The notes below the pieces were generated by a model that saw nothing but the letters and a program-made list of their open reading frames with translations, had not been told where the DNA came from and ran no database searches. The position numbers were made by a program, and so were the translations under genes. A stretch of 64,000 nucleotides of DNA, from contig JAKSZP010002704.1 in NCBI GenBank assembly GCA_022478985.1, positions 1 through 64,000 of the forward strand, written 5' to 3'. Source of the DNA: Massospora cicadina. Taxonomy: Eukaryota; Entomophthoromycota; Entomophthoromycetes; Entomophthorales; Entomophthoraceae. Shown piece after piece: positions 46,601 to 55,383 of this stretch (positions within the stretch are counted from its first letter, which is position 1; every line of letters starts with the position of its first letter).

Positions 46601-47830
46601 AAATGGCCAACTGTGCAAAATTGTGTCCCAAAAATGGGTGCCCCATGTAAGACCTTCAGAGCGAACTGATTTCATATTGGAGAGGCATCAGCAAGTCGGC
46701 CATGGAGCATTTTGGAAAACTTACCAGTGGCTCAAGACTCAATGTTACTGGAAAGGAATGATTGTTACAATCCAAGATGTACTGGAGTCCTGCCTGGTAT
46801 GCTAAAGATAAGCTGGACCCAATTCCCGGTCACAACATCCAGTGGTTCCACCTTGTGAACCCTTCCATACCATTAGCATTGATGTTGTGGGACCTCTCCC
46901 TCGAGCATCTAATGAACACCAGTTTCTCCTACTGGCCGCGGATCATTTAACTAAGTGGATTGAAGCTGTATTGCTACCTTTCGCTTCAGCAAAAGCTACC
47001 TTCACCTTATTATATAATCATATTATCACCCATCATGGGTGCCCTCACATAATACTCTCTGATAATGGGCAAAATTTCCGCTTGACGCTGGTGAAAGATT
47101 TAGCCAAACTGATGGGAACCACACAGGTATTTTCCACTCCCTACCATCCTGTTACCAATGGAATTGTGGAGCAGGTGAATGGTACCCTAATGGCCACTCT
47201 TCCAAAATGGCAACAACTGACCCTCTGCACTGGCCCCAATATTTACCTAGTGCCATTCTGGCCTATCAAATAAGCTACCATCAAATCATTAAGATTTCGT
47301 CCTTCCAGGATTTGTATGTACAAAATCCTCAGTTACCCTCCCGAGTTCAGGCCATGTTAGATCAGGCATCACCTGACACCCTTGAAATTACTATTGAAGC
47401 ATTGAGAATGAAATTATCTGACTCCAAGTTCTAGCTTCTGCAACTTATCAGCTACCACCAGTAGAGAAACTAATAAATTTAATGATAAACATGACCCTTG
47501 CACAACTTCCAACTGGGAGACCTAGTTCTTTTCTACCATCATTGGCTTGAAGGTCGTGACAATAAATTGGGAACTAACGAGTTGGGGCTTTACAAGATCA
47601 TTTATAAGCAGGGCAATGAACACTCAATAATAGAGATTGTTCAGGGCACAGTCATAAACCGCATACAGAGTCAAATTTCTCCGTCCATTTCCCCCATGCA
47701 CCAAAATCTAGAGGGGGTATTATTAGGATTACTACCTAAATGGCTGATTCAGAAGCATCAGATAACAGGAATTGATCCTGTACTAATCAAAAAACCCAAG
47801 CTTCTGTCAGGGTTCAAACCCAAGCTATGA
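46601..47830 (+). pseudogene. Element C integrase
   Basis: Zinc-binding region at 46623-46805 (ERHQQVGHGAFWKTYQWLK, then CLVC). The core at 46842-47273 keeps all three catalytic residues: ISIDVVGPLP, ILSDNGQNFR and TNGIVEQVNGTL. The tail (47498-47830) ends inside the 3' LTR, as in many Ty3 elements. A polypurine tract AGAGGGGGT lies at 47710-47718. Confidence 0.9.
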
Positions 47831-48174
47831 GGCGAGCATAAGTCTATCAACTGAGATAATTGGGCTTCCACTAAATTCCTGATTCATTGATTATTTATAT
47901 CTAAGATTGGGTAAGTTTAGATTACCCAGAAAACCTCAACAATTACCCTTAAAAAGCTGGTATTGAGTAAATAAACTCTACACTTTTTCTCCCTTTTCAC
48001 AATTTTAAGTAAAAATTATATTTATTTGGATTTTATCTCGCCAGACTTTATATCTATATTAAAAAGACTTCTTGACCAAGAGAAGCAACCAAGGTAAGTA
48101 TCCAACACTTGAAAATTTTAGGGCAACTAACCTACAAAACAAAAGATACATGGTATCAACCTGTGATCCCAACA
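47721..48174 (+). repeat. 3' LTR of element C
   Basis: Aligned with the 5' LTR; starts TATTAGGATTACTACC (TGT decayed to TAT) and ends TGATCCCAACA, followed by CATTG. Confidence 0.9.
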
Positions 48175-48175
48175 C

Positions 48176-48418
48176 ATTGGATCGAGGAAATGAATAATGA
48201 AAAGAGTGTTCCCAAAGGACCACTGAACCATTAAGATGGTTATGTCCTAATGATTTGGTTAAGTATGAAAAAAGGACCGCTGAACCAAAATAGATGGTTA
48301 AGTCTTAAAAATAAGACCTCTGAATCATAGAAAACTGGTTTATCAAAGTATACCTCAGAACCAGTTTGGTGGAATAAATGAAAAAGATGACCGCTGAACT
48401 GAGTTGAGGTCATGTCCC
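48176..48418. repeat. Hairpin repeat array 2 in element B
   Basis: Units at 48217-48247 (GGACCACTGAACCA, loop, TGGTTATGTCC) and 48274-48305 (GGACCGCTGAACCA, loop, TGGTTAAGTC), then more decayed units to 48418. The block begins exactly where B resumes after element C, at the end of B integrase, and aligns with array 1 (39322-39560). Confidence 0.7.
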
Positions 48419-48604
48419 ATATGAAGAAAAAAATAAATGATTGATAAAAATATAGGGAAAATTTTTAAAACGCAAAGAAAAAAGTATGTTTTTATGATTT
48501 TAAATGTTTGTTCTCGACTTGGGGATGATTCTGTCTATGTCACTTCTTGGGGAGGGAGGATGTATTGCAGTAGGAGTAAACAAACCATCAAAATCTATGT
48601 GATA

Positions 48605-49631
48605 TCAGACGCTAGCAAGGGCTAGGCCTACTTGAAGCCAAGTTTGTTGAGTGGAGGCTGATCTCTGTGAGAATGTGACTAGGGGAAGAGAGATAAAAAA
48701 TATCAGTACTTGCCAAATGCTTTGACCTGGATCAGGAATGGAAGCAACAGAACAAGAAGAGGCAGTCGGCAAATAACCCCAAGTAATCCTAATATGGCAC
48801 CAGAGCCAGAAGATTTGTTTTGAACGCTTGCTGATGGGCTTCATCAAAAACATTGGACATATGCGCTGGCATCAATAAGGGATACTAGGCGGGGGTTTCC
48901 GAATCATGCCCCCATTCAAAGCCATTAGGGGAAGGTACTGAAGGGATGCGCCAGAAATGAGATAGTCATGCAGGGAGAAGATGGCATCCTGCAGATGATG
49001 ACTACGAGCTTCTTGGAAGCAAAAGCAGAATGAGCAATGGAATCTAGGAGAGGCTGGAATTTTTGTGGCCCAATTTTAAAGAACTTGGCTGGCAAAGCAA
49101 AGGACATAGGCTGCAACATCTCAATATATGATATTTTGAGATTGGAGGGGTTCAGAGCTATGGATAAAGCCTCCGTCACTAAGGTCCTCAACTCTGCATA
49201 GGGGAGTTTAAAATGTTTGCAGTTTCTGATGGCTAGTTTGGTTGACAGAACAGCTTGCTTGTAAAAATGGCTGAGTCAGAAAAGGAACTCCAGAAGCAAG
49301 TCATATCTGGTAAGGAATGATCTATCAAGAGCGGAGTACATTGCTTTAGGAGGTTTGACAATGATTGTAGGAGTATCTTTAAATGGAGCTAAACCAGGAT
49401 AGATTTGATATCTAATTCAGGAATTGACAACAGAGCGAGGATTGGTCGCAAGTTGTTTGAGATGATTGCTAACCTGGTTTCATTAGGGTTGGATACTATT
49501 TCTTATAATTCCATGGAAGGACTGGCTATGGGTACTTGACTGGGAGTATGAGTCCTGGAGGGATCATAGAAGAGGTTCTGTCTCGCAGATCAACTCACCA
49601 GTTGGAAGAGCCAAACATCTTTATCAGACAT
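48605..49631 (-). pseudogene. Antisense ORF in element B, between pol and 3' LTR; unrecognised product
   Basis: The minus strand starts at an ATG (49629-49631) with MSDKDVWLFQLVS. After one frameshift near 49420 it stays open, with single stops, through YPGLAPFKDTPTIIVKPPKA, LEFLF, LSHFYKQAVLSTKLAIRNCK and MSFALPAKFFKIGPQKFQPL to about 48925, then decays. I do not recognise the family. Antisense ORFs before the 3' LTR are known in Tat-lineage Ty3 elements such as Grande, so this may be part of B; an insertion relic is the alternative, but no TSD was seen. Confidence 0.5.
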
Positions 49632-50254
49632 TCTGTTGAGCAGTGTTGGTACAAAGACTCTTAATTCAACATATGAGCTGGATGAGAGGGGGACGTTGGA
49701 CTTTTATAATAGTCAACATTATGCACTTTAAAATCAATTAAGCTCTAATTTTTGAGAAATTAATCTCAAAATTAATGAGAAAAACTTTTCAGAGAAGTAT
49801 TAAGAATGATATGAGCCAAGAAGTTATCATGAGAAAATAACAAGAGCAATTATAAATGAGTTTCTTAATTGGGCCATAGAACAAACATGGATGGCAATGA
49901 CCTCCTGTCAAGAACAAGGAGGAAGATCAGAAAAATTGAGGATGCTGGACCAAGAATCCTGAATACAACAGCGGGTCATATGCCCTGACAGGGGAAAACT
50001 GGATCACGGGATTAGTATCATCATGAGTAAATTGATCAGCCTGGCACAATAGAGGGCCGTGGGGACCACGCTCTGAGTAGGTGGTAGTGAGGAGGAAGAG
50101 GAAGAGAACCACATGCCGAAGGTTGTCCTGAGAAGTGTTGAGTACAGATCAACTGTGCTCCACTAGAACCTAAGAAATATTTGACCTGGTGCCCGAGGTG
50201 ATATTCTCCTATCACAATCCTATTCTAACTGGAAATCTAGGCAAGAGGGGGATG
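49632..50254. other. Element B 3' untranslated region
   Basis: No recognisable coding sequence. It ends in a polypurine tract AAGAGGGGGATG at about 50243-50254 directly before the 3' LTR. Confidence 0.6.
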
Positions 50255-50981
50255 TGTTGGGACTTTTGCCCACATTTCCAGCTGTCTATATTACCATGGG
50301 TCGCTAGGGGATAATTCCCTATGGCGCGTGAATTAAATATTGGATGACCTCAATTTTGGGCTAATAATGTTCAGGGGCTTTTAGTTAATTCGCCAGGATC
50401 AGATCTGTTGGGGATTGATCCAGGTGAATGCTTAAGATCTCGTCAGGAAAAGTTGCTGCCAAAATGGGGCATCTAGTTGTTTATCATTGATTAACTATCA
50501 GGTGTTTTGAATGGATTGATCAGGTTTCATCAATGACCAATTGGGAATTTAAGGAGCAAGTTGTGAGGCAAGTGATGCCACCTGCAACTAGCAAATCTGT
50601 CATTTGTTCATGACCTGCCATAATGGGTAACAAGTCCCATTACCTAATCAGGTCACTCACCAAATTTGGTTAGTTTATTGGGATCAAGTGGAAAACGTTA
50701 GGGACACGTTTTTGGACTCTTTTCATTTTAGTTCTTGAGGATGTCCAATGAAGTAATCCTAACCAGGATGGGGAAGACCATTGCTGGTGAGAGACAAAGT
50801 GAAAATAATGTCAACAGCTGCTGTTAAATGGCTGAGGCGCCAACTGAGGGTTGGGTGCAAAATTTCCTCTATAAATTCCCCTGTAATTTACTTTATTAAA
50901 AAACATAAACTCAAAAAAAAACTCAAATAAAGGAAAAACTTGAATTTAGCAGAATTCATTATTGGTTTTAGTTCTATTCAT
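50255..50981 (+). repeat. 3' LTR of element B, left part
   Basis: Matches 36821 to about 37550. It is cut by LINE D at the duplication TTTAGTTCTATTCAT (50967-50981). Confidence 0.92.
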
Positions 50982-51127
50982 TATGTTTATTTTGAAAAGG
51001 TTGACCAGGGGATGTACACTTCCAATATAGTGAGGATAAAATAATAAATAAATGTGAAAAATTAAAGACACCCCAGAGGGTTTGAAGCCCCTCTCTTATT
51101 GTCTCCAGGACCACCAAGTTTAGGGCG

Positions 51128-52001
51128 TGTCAGACATTCTCCTTCTTGACTTAAGCAAAAGAATGTTGAAGGTATTAGTGCTCCCAAATCTGCAACTATG
51201 ATTGACCCATCACCTGCCCAATCTTCAAATAATGTTGTGGATATCAATGATATGAGTACCCACAGCAAAAAGACCTTAGCGGATTCTCGGTGGAATCTTA
51301 CCTACTGGAAAAATATGGTTTATCACAAAAATTGGCTTAAAAAAGGTAAATACTAATAATAGGATTACTCCAACTTCTTGGCCAAATTTGGGGGTTCGTT
51401 ACCATATGAGTCTGACCACTGCCAAGGTGCGAAGATTTTACTTGACAATGATAAGTTAAAAATTAACCAATCATTACCACATGAGTCAGACCACAGCTGA
51501 GGTGAGAAGATTTTACTCATCAATGATTGGGTACAAATTAACCAATCATTACCACATGAGTCTGACCACCGCTAAGGTGCAAAGATTTTACCCATCGATG
51601 ATTGGGTATGAATTAACCAATCATTACTATGTAAGTCTGATCACCGCTGAGGTGAGAAGATTTTACTCACTGGTGATTGGATACAATTCATCAAATTATT
51701 ACCACATGGGTTGGTTTTGCCTCAAAAATTTTATCTCCAATCTGATAGGCTGAAAACCTATATTTCCTAATTTAGATGACTCAGCTTTATATTATTTTGC
51801 CTTGAATACCAATGGTCTCAAAATTCAAACTAGTTTAAATAGAAAATAATAGTATCAAGGAAAGGACCTTCATTGGTTTTGCCCCACTTAAAGCAATAAA
51901 GAACATAGAAAACTTTAACATAGCGTTATTTTATACTTTTATTAAAAAGTGAGATTCTCACTCTGAGAAAATATTTGTGGCATCCATTGGTGGATCCCAC
52001 A
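51128..52001 (+). repeat. 5' LTR of element E (874 bp)
   Basis: TGTCAGACATTCTCC to GGATCCCACA. It contains four 75-bp tandem repeats (51402-51701). The 3' LTR has three, which explains nearly all of the length difference. Confidence 0.94.
51402..51701. repeat. Four 75-bp tandem repeats in the 5' LTR of E
   Basis: Units start at 51402, 51477, 51552 and 51627, each exactly 75 bp, with a partial fifth start at 51702. Units 2 and 3 include an inverted CCAAT pair TGATTGG-N10-12-CCAATCA; in units 1 and 4 one half is mutated. Copies differ at a modest number of positions. Confidence 0.93.
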
Positions 52002-52004
52002 AAC

Positions 52005-52022
52005 TGATTCTTGCTATGGGGG
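52005..52022 (+). promoter_or_regulatory. Decayed primer-binding site of element E
   Basis: TGATTCTTGCTATGGGGG, three bases past the LTR as in element I. It agrees with the H site at 12 of 18 positions; most differences are transitions. Confidence 0.4.
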
Positions 52023-52063
52023 ATCACCCTGAATACTTTGATAAGTATTAAAGTATCAAGGCA

Positions 52064-53035
52064 ATGGAGGCTGTCAACATGAGCAGCTCTCCTGAATTAC
52101 AATTAGTTGCTCTCGAGAAGCAACTAGCCAGCTCTTTCTCCCATCTCAAAAAGCTAGAGCAACGGCCATTTAAATTACCTATAAAAGACAGTTACACCTC
52201 AGGTGAAGGGAGCATTGCTTCCTTTTTGTACGTTTATAAAGCTGCGATGGATGGCGCCACTGACAAACAGAAAGCTCAGTACATTCTTCCCTGTTTAAGC
52301 CGCAAAGCCCAAGAGCTGATCATTCCTCACCTAGGTCCTCAGCACAACTGGCCAGATGTTAAAAAGGCCCTCTTGGCTGAATTCAGATCCGAGCAGAGCT
52401 TATACAGGGAAAAACAGGCTTTCTTGCACCTTACCATGTATGAGGGTGAAACCCTCTTTAGTTTTGCTGAGCGGTTCTATCTCACTGCTCAAAGGTTGGC
52501 TACGTCTAACCTGCTTACCCTGGATGACGCTATCGCCGCCATATTAACAGGGTTAGCTTCACAACCCTCTCTTGCCAGGCATATCATATCAGTGAAACGC
52601 CACTTCACAACTTTCCGTGATATAAAAGAGGCTTTGTTAGACGTCGCCCATATTCTTCCAGGTGAGCTGCGGCCTAGTGAACCCTTGGAAGTGAGGCCAC
52701 CTGTGCCTACTCTCCCCACAAAACCTGCATCTTTGGTGCGACCTAAAACGGACATTCCTCATTCATGCAAAGTGGAGATCCCTACTGCGGTTTCCCCTTC
52801 AGCTCAGTCAATAGGTGCGCGCCTTAAGGGTATATCCTCCAGAACTACTGGGGTTGAAAAAATGCCGGTTAAAGCAAAGCCAATTACCCCACCTCTCATG
52901 ACTGTCTCCCCCACTTCAATTGTAACCTTGCCCATGGTTGAAGATACCCCTGAGGCCAACTCTGAGGGGGTTACGATGACGTTGGGTACTACTTGTTGGG
53001 AGCTCCCGCGGAAGTGGAGGTCCCTGATCACCTAA
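52064..53035 (+). CDS. Gag of non-autonomous element E (intact ORF, 323 aa)
   Basis: The longest intact retrotransposon Gag in the window. An N-terminal helix (QLVALEKQLASSFSHLKKLE, residues about 13-32) precedes a short basic linker and a Ty3-type capsid region (about 45-190) with SLYREKQAFLHLTMYEGET and LLTLDDAIAAILTG. A Pro/Thr/Ser-rich tail follows from about residue 200. No CCHC knuckle is visible. It aligns with the broken Gag of element I. The ATG at 52064 was chosen as the first in frame; Met-6 is an alternative. The stop lies 43 bp inside the next frame (-1) that leads to the protease. Confidence 0.85.
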   Translation: MEAVNMSSSPELQLVALEKQLASSFSHLKKLEQRPFKLPIKDSYTSGEGSIASFLYVYKAAMDGATDKQKAQYILPCLSRKAQELIIPHLGPQHNWPDVKKALLAEFRSEQSLYREKQAFLHLTMYEGETLFSFAERFYLTAQRLATSNLLTLDDAIAAILTGLASQPSLARHIISVKRHFTTFRDIKEALLDVAHILPGELRPSEPLEVRPPVPTLPTKPASLVRPKTDIPHSCKVEIPTAVSPSAQSIGARLKGISSRTTGVEKMPVKAKPITPPLMTVSPTSIVTLPMVEDTPEANSEGVTMTLGTTCWELPRKWRSLIT

Positions 53036-53600
53036 ATGCCAGAGGAGTAGATGAAGCCACCATACCTGAAGAGACATATCTCTGCCAAGTTATAGGGGAG
53101 CCAATCATTATTGATACTGCCAGCAATGCAGATGAGGTGTTGTCTCGCCTTATTCGCCCTATCCAGCATGGCCATACCATGCAGTCCATCCAGGAAAATT
53201 ACCTTGAGACTGCGTGCAAATTAACCGCCAAATTCCATCTTAAGGAGGTCTTAGCGCTATTTCCAACTTCTGGGGGAATACTTACGAAGGTTGAAGTGGT
53301 TATCCAAAAAGTTCAGGTGATGGCTATCTTAGATACAGGCTCCCTGGTGAACGTAATCTCCTCCAAGTTGATAAAAAAGATCTAACATGCACCTGACTTG
53401 GAGTACAACCAAGACTTTGGAACCGTTGGTCCTAACAACACCTGCGCACTGGGTGCTTACTCGTCCCTTCCCATTCGTATTGGGAAGCTTATTCTATCAG
53501 CATCCGCAGTGGCTTTGGATAATAACAATTATGAGATGCTTATAGGTACTCAGTTTATGATCGAGTATGAAGGCATCATCAACATGAAGTAAGGGTCCCT
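52993..53600 (+). pseudogene. Element E protease and upstream spacer
   Basis: The frame overlaps the end of Gag in the -1 register. It carries VPDHLNARGVDEATIPEETY (spacer) and MAILDTGSLVNVISSKLIKKI with an intact DTG. One stop (TAA) follows at 53383-53385, then the frame continues at 53398-53592 with NTCALGAYSSLPIRIGKL and LIGTQFMI. Confidence 0.8.
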
Positions 53601-54228
53601 ATCTTTAATGAACTATGAAGTTCCATTAGTTTTATCCAATGAAGAACTCATCAAGAATGACTACACCTGACTAGTTGAACACCCCTCTTACATTCTGCCT
53701 TATGTCAACTCTGGGTGCAACACTAAGAAATTGCACAATTCAGTGTAGGCTAGCGATGGTATTCCAATTTTTGTGGCAGATGAGGTGGTGATTAAGCCAG
53801 GTGAACAAGAGTGGTTGACATGAAAGTCACTTCCCAAAATCCCTTTGATCTCTTAAGTGAGGCCAACTTCAAAGGAAAAGTTCAGGCTCCCAAAGTACAG
53901 CCTAGAAAAGAGAAGTCTACCTCTAAGCCTGCGGAGGTAGCCGTTTCTCGTCCCAAGGCTCAAGAGAATCGCTCTTCCAAGGATGCTACCCCTTGCGGAC
54001 CTCAGTTTAAACCTTTGCACACTGAGGATGTAGATTCTGAAATTACGTGTGGCCCCCATAGTCATTCTGACAAAGAAAAGAAAGCCCAAAAGCTAATTTC
54101 CAATGAAAAAAGAAGCAGTTGCATAAGGCGAATGAGGGAGCTGATGAGTCTCAAATGAAGGAAACTGTTCTTTTAAAGAAAAAAGAGGATGAAGAATTAT
54201 ATGCTGGAAAGTCTAGCCAAGCAAAACA
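53601..54228 (+). pseudogene. Element E Lys-rich segment replacing RT, RNase H and integrase core
   Basis: A stub of the protease-RT linker runs to about 53820 (GIPIFVADEVVIKPGEQEW). Then, where RT should start, a charged segment follows: 53811-54158 is rich in Lys, Glu, Ser and Pro (KVQPRKEKSTSKPAEVAVSR) and leads to LLKKKEDEELYAGKSS. It has no similarity I recognise to RT or integrase. Confidence 0.6.
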
Positions 54229-54492
54229 GTGACTAAAAAGGGCCAATCTGCCAATGAGCTCCAAGCTCCTCTACCTTCTAACAAGTGTTGGATAGGGTTT
54301 TTTTTAGTACTAGATGGTCCCAACTCGGATAGGGTTCTATATTACCACAATTGCAATACTCCCCAAAGTGGCAAACTTGGATCAAATTATGAGGGGCCAT
54401 TTACCATCATGCATAAGAGAGGAAATGAGTATTCTATAAAGTTTTTGGCTAAAAGAATTATCATAATCTGGGTACATAGCCACTTCTTATGA
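54229..54492 (+). pseudogene. Element E integrase tail with LINE stub
   Basis: Aligns with the tail of element I: KKGQSANELQAPLPSNK, RVLYYHNCNTPQSGKL, YEGPFTIMHKRGNEYSIKFL. A 27-bp LINE stub with a 10-bp duplication interrupts it (54290-54336). Confidence 0.8.
54300..54326 (-). mobile_element. 27-bp LINE G-family 3' stub
   Basis: The plus strand reads TTTTTTAGTACTAGATGGTC then CCAACTC. The reverse complement matches the LINE G 3' terminus at 25 of 27 positions, including the A-tail. It is flanked by GGATAGGGTT at 54290-54299 and 54327-54336. Confidence 0.8.
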
Positions 54493-54527
54493 CCCTACAC
54501 CCCTCACAACATTCTTGAGGGGGGCAA

Positions 54528-55324
54528 TGTCAGACATTCTCCTTCTCAACTTAAGCAAAATAATGTTTGTGGTATTAGTGCTCCCAAATATGCAACTATG
54601 ATTGGCCCATCACCTGCCCAATCTTCAAATAATATTGTGGATATCAATGATATGAGTACCCACAGCGAAAAGACCTTAGCGGATTCTTGGTGGAATCTTA
54701 CCTACTGGAAAAATACGGTTTATCACAAAATTGGCTTAAAAAGGTAAATACTAATAATAGGATTACTCCAACTTCTCGGCCAAATTTGGGGTATTTGTTA
54801 CCATATGAGTCTGACCACTGCTGAGGTGCAAAGATTTCACTTAACAATGATAGGTCAAAATTAACCAATCATTACCACATGAGTCTGACCACTTCTGAGG
54901 TGCAAAGATTTTACTTATCGATGATTGGGTACAAATTAGCCAATCATTACTATGTGAGTCTGACCACCGCTGAGGCGAGAAGATTTTACTCGCTGGTGAT
55001 TGGATACAATTCATCAAATCATTACCACATGAGTTGGTTTTGCCTCAAAAATTTTATCTCCAATCTGATAGGCTTAAAACCTATATTTCCTAATTTAGAT
55101 GACTCAGCTTTATATTATTTTGCCTTGAATACCAATGGTCTCAAAATTCAAGCTAGTAAAGATAGAAAATACTAGTATCGAGGAAAGGACCTTCCTTGGT
55201 TTTGCCCCGCTTAAAACAATAAAAAACATAAAAAACTTTAACATAGCGTTATATTATACTTTTATTAAAAAGTGAGATTCTCACTCTGAGAAAATATTTG
55301 TGGCATCCATCGGTGGATCACACA
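54528..55324 (+). repeat. 3' LTR of element E (797 bp)
   Basis: TGTCAGACATTCTCC to GGATCACACA, preceded by the polypurine tract TTGAGGGGGGCAA. It carries three repeat units (54801-55024). Confidence 0.94.
54801..55024. repeat. Three 75-bp tandem repeats in the 3' LTR of E
   Basis: Units at 54801-54874 (74 bp), 54875-54949 and 54950-55024. Judging by internal variants, the unit missing relative to the 5' LTR corresponds to its second unit. Confidence 0.92.
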
Positions 55325-55383
55325 GGGCGGTAGGGGAGTTTATGCTGACTTATCCTTGGATGAAGCATGAGTGAAGGAATGAA

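Larger units (their letters stand above)
42319..48174 (+). mobile_element. Ty3-like LTR retrotransposon C, complete structure
   Basis: LTRs at 42319-42776 and 47721-48174. Flanking 5-bp duplications are CAGTG (42314-42318) and CATTG (48175-48179), differing at one base. Contains primer site, Gag, protease, RT, RNase H and integrase on the plus strand. Gag is the closest relative in the window of H Gag. Interrupted by stops and shifts. Confidence 0.92.
51128..55324 (+). mobile_element. Non-autonomous Ty3-derived LTR element E (gag-protease only)
   Basis: LTRs at 51128-52001 and 54528-55324 are flanked by a perfect 5-bp duplication GGGCG (51123-51127 and 55325-55329). The internal region has an intact Gag, a protease, a Lys-rich segment and an integrase tail; RT, RNase H and the integrase core are missing. 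It sits in the 3' part of LINE D. Confidence 0.95.

Noticed and set aside
48760..49300. Plus-strand extra ORF (env-like position) in element B
   Set aside because: The plus frame has many stops, whereas the minus frame is open over the same region with a clear ATG.
48605..49631. DIRS-type Gag identity for the antisense ORF
   Set aside because: Only a vague resemblance; no inverted repeats or tyrosine recombinase seen nearby.
51402..51701. CRISPR-like array
   Set aside because: Units are contiguous 75-bp tandem repeats without unique spacers and lie in an LTR of a eukaryotic retrotransposon.
52993..53035. Programmed -1 frameshift between Gag and protease of E
   Set aside because: The frames do overlap in the -1 register, but I found no convincing slippery heptamer, and stops follow in the protease frame.
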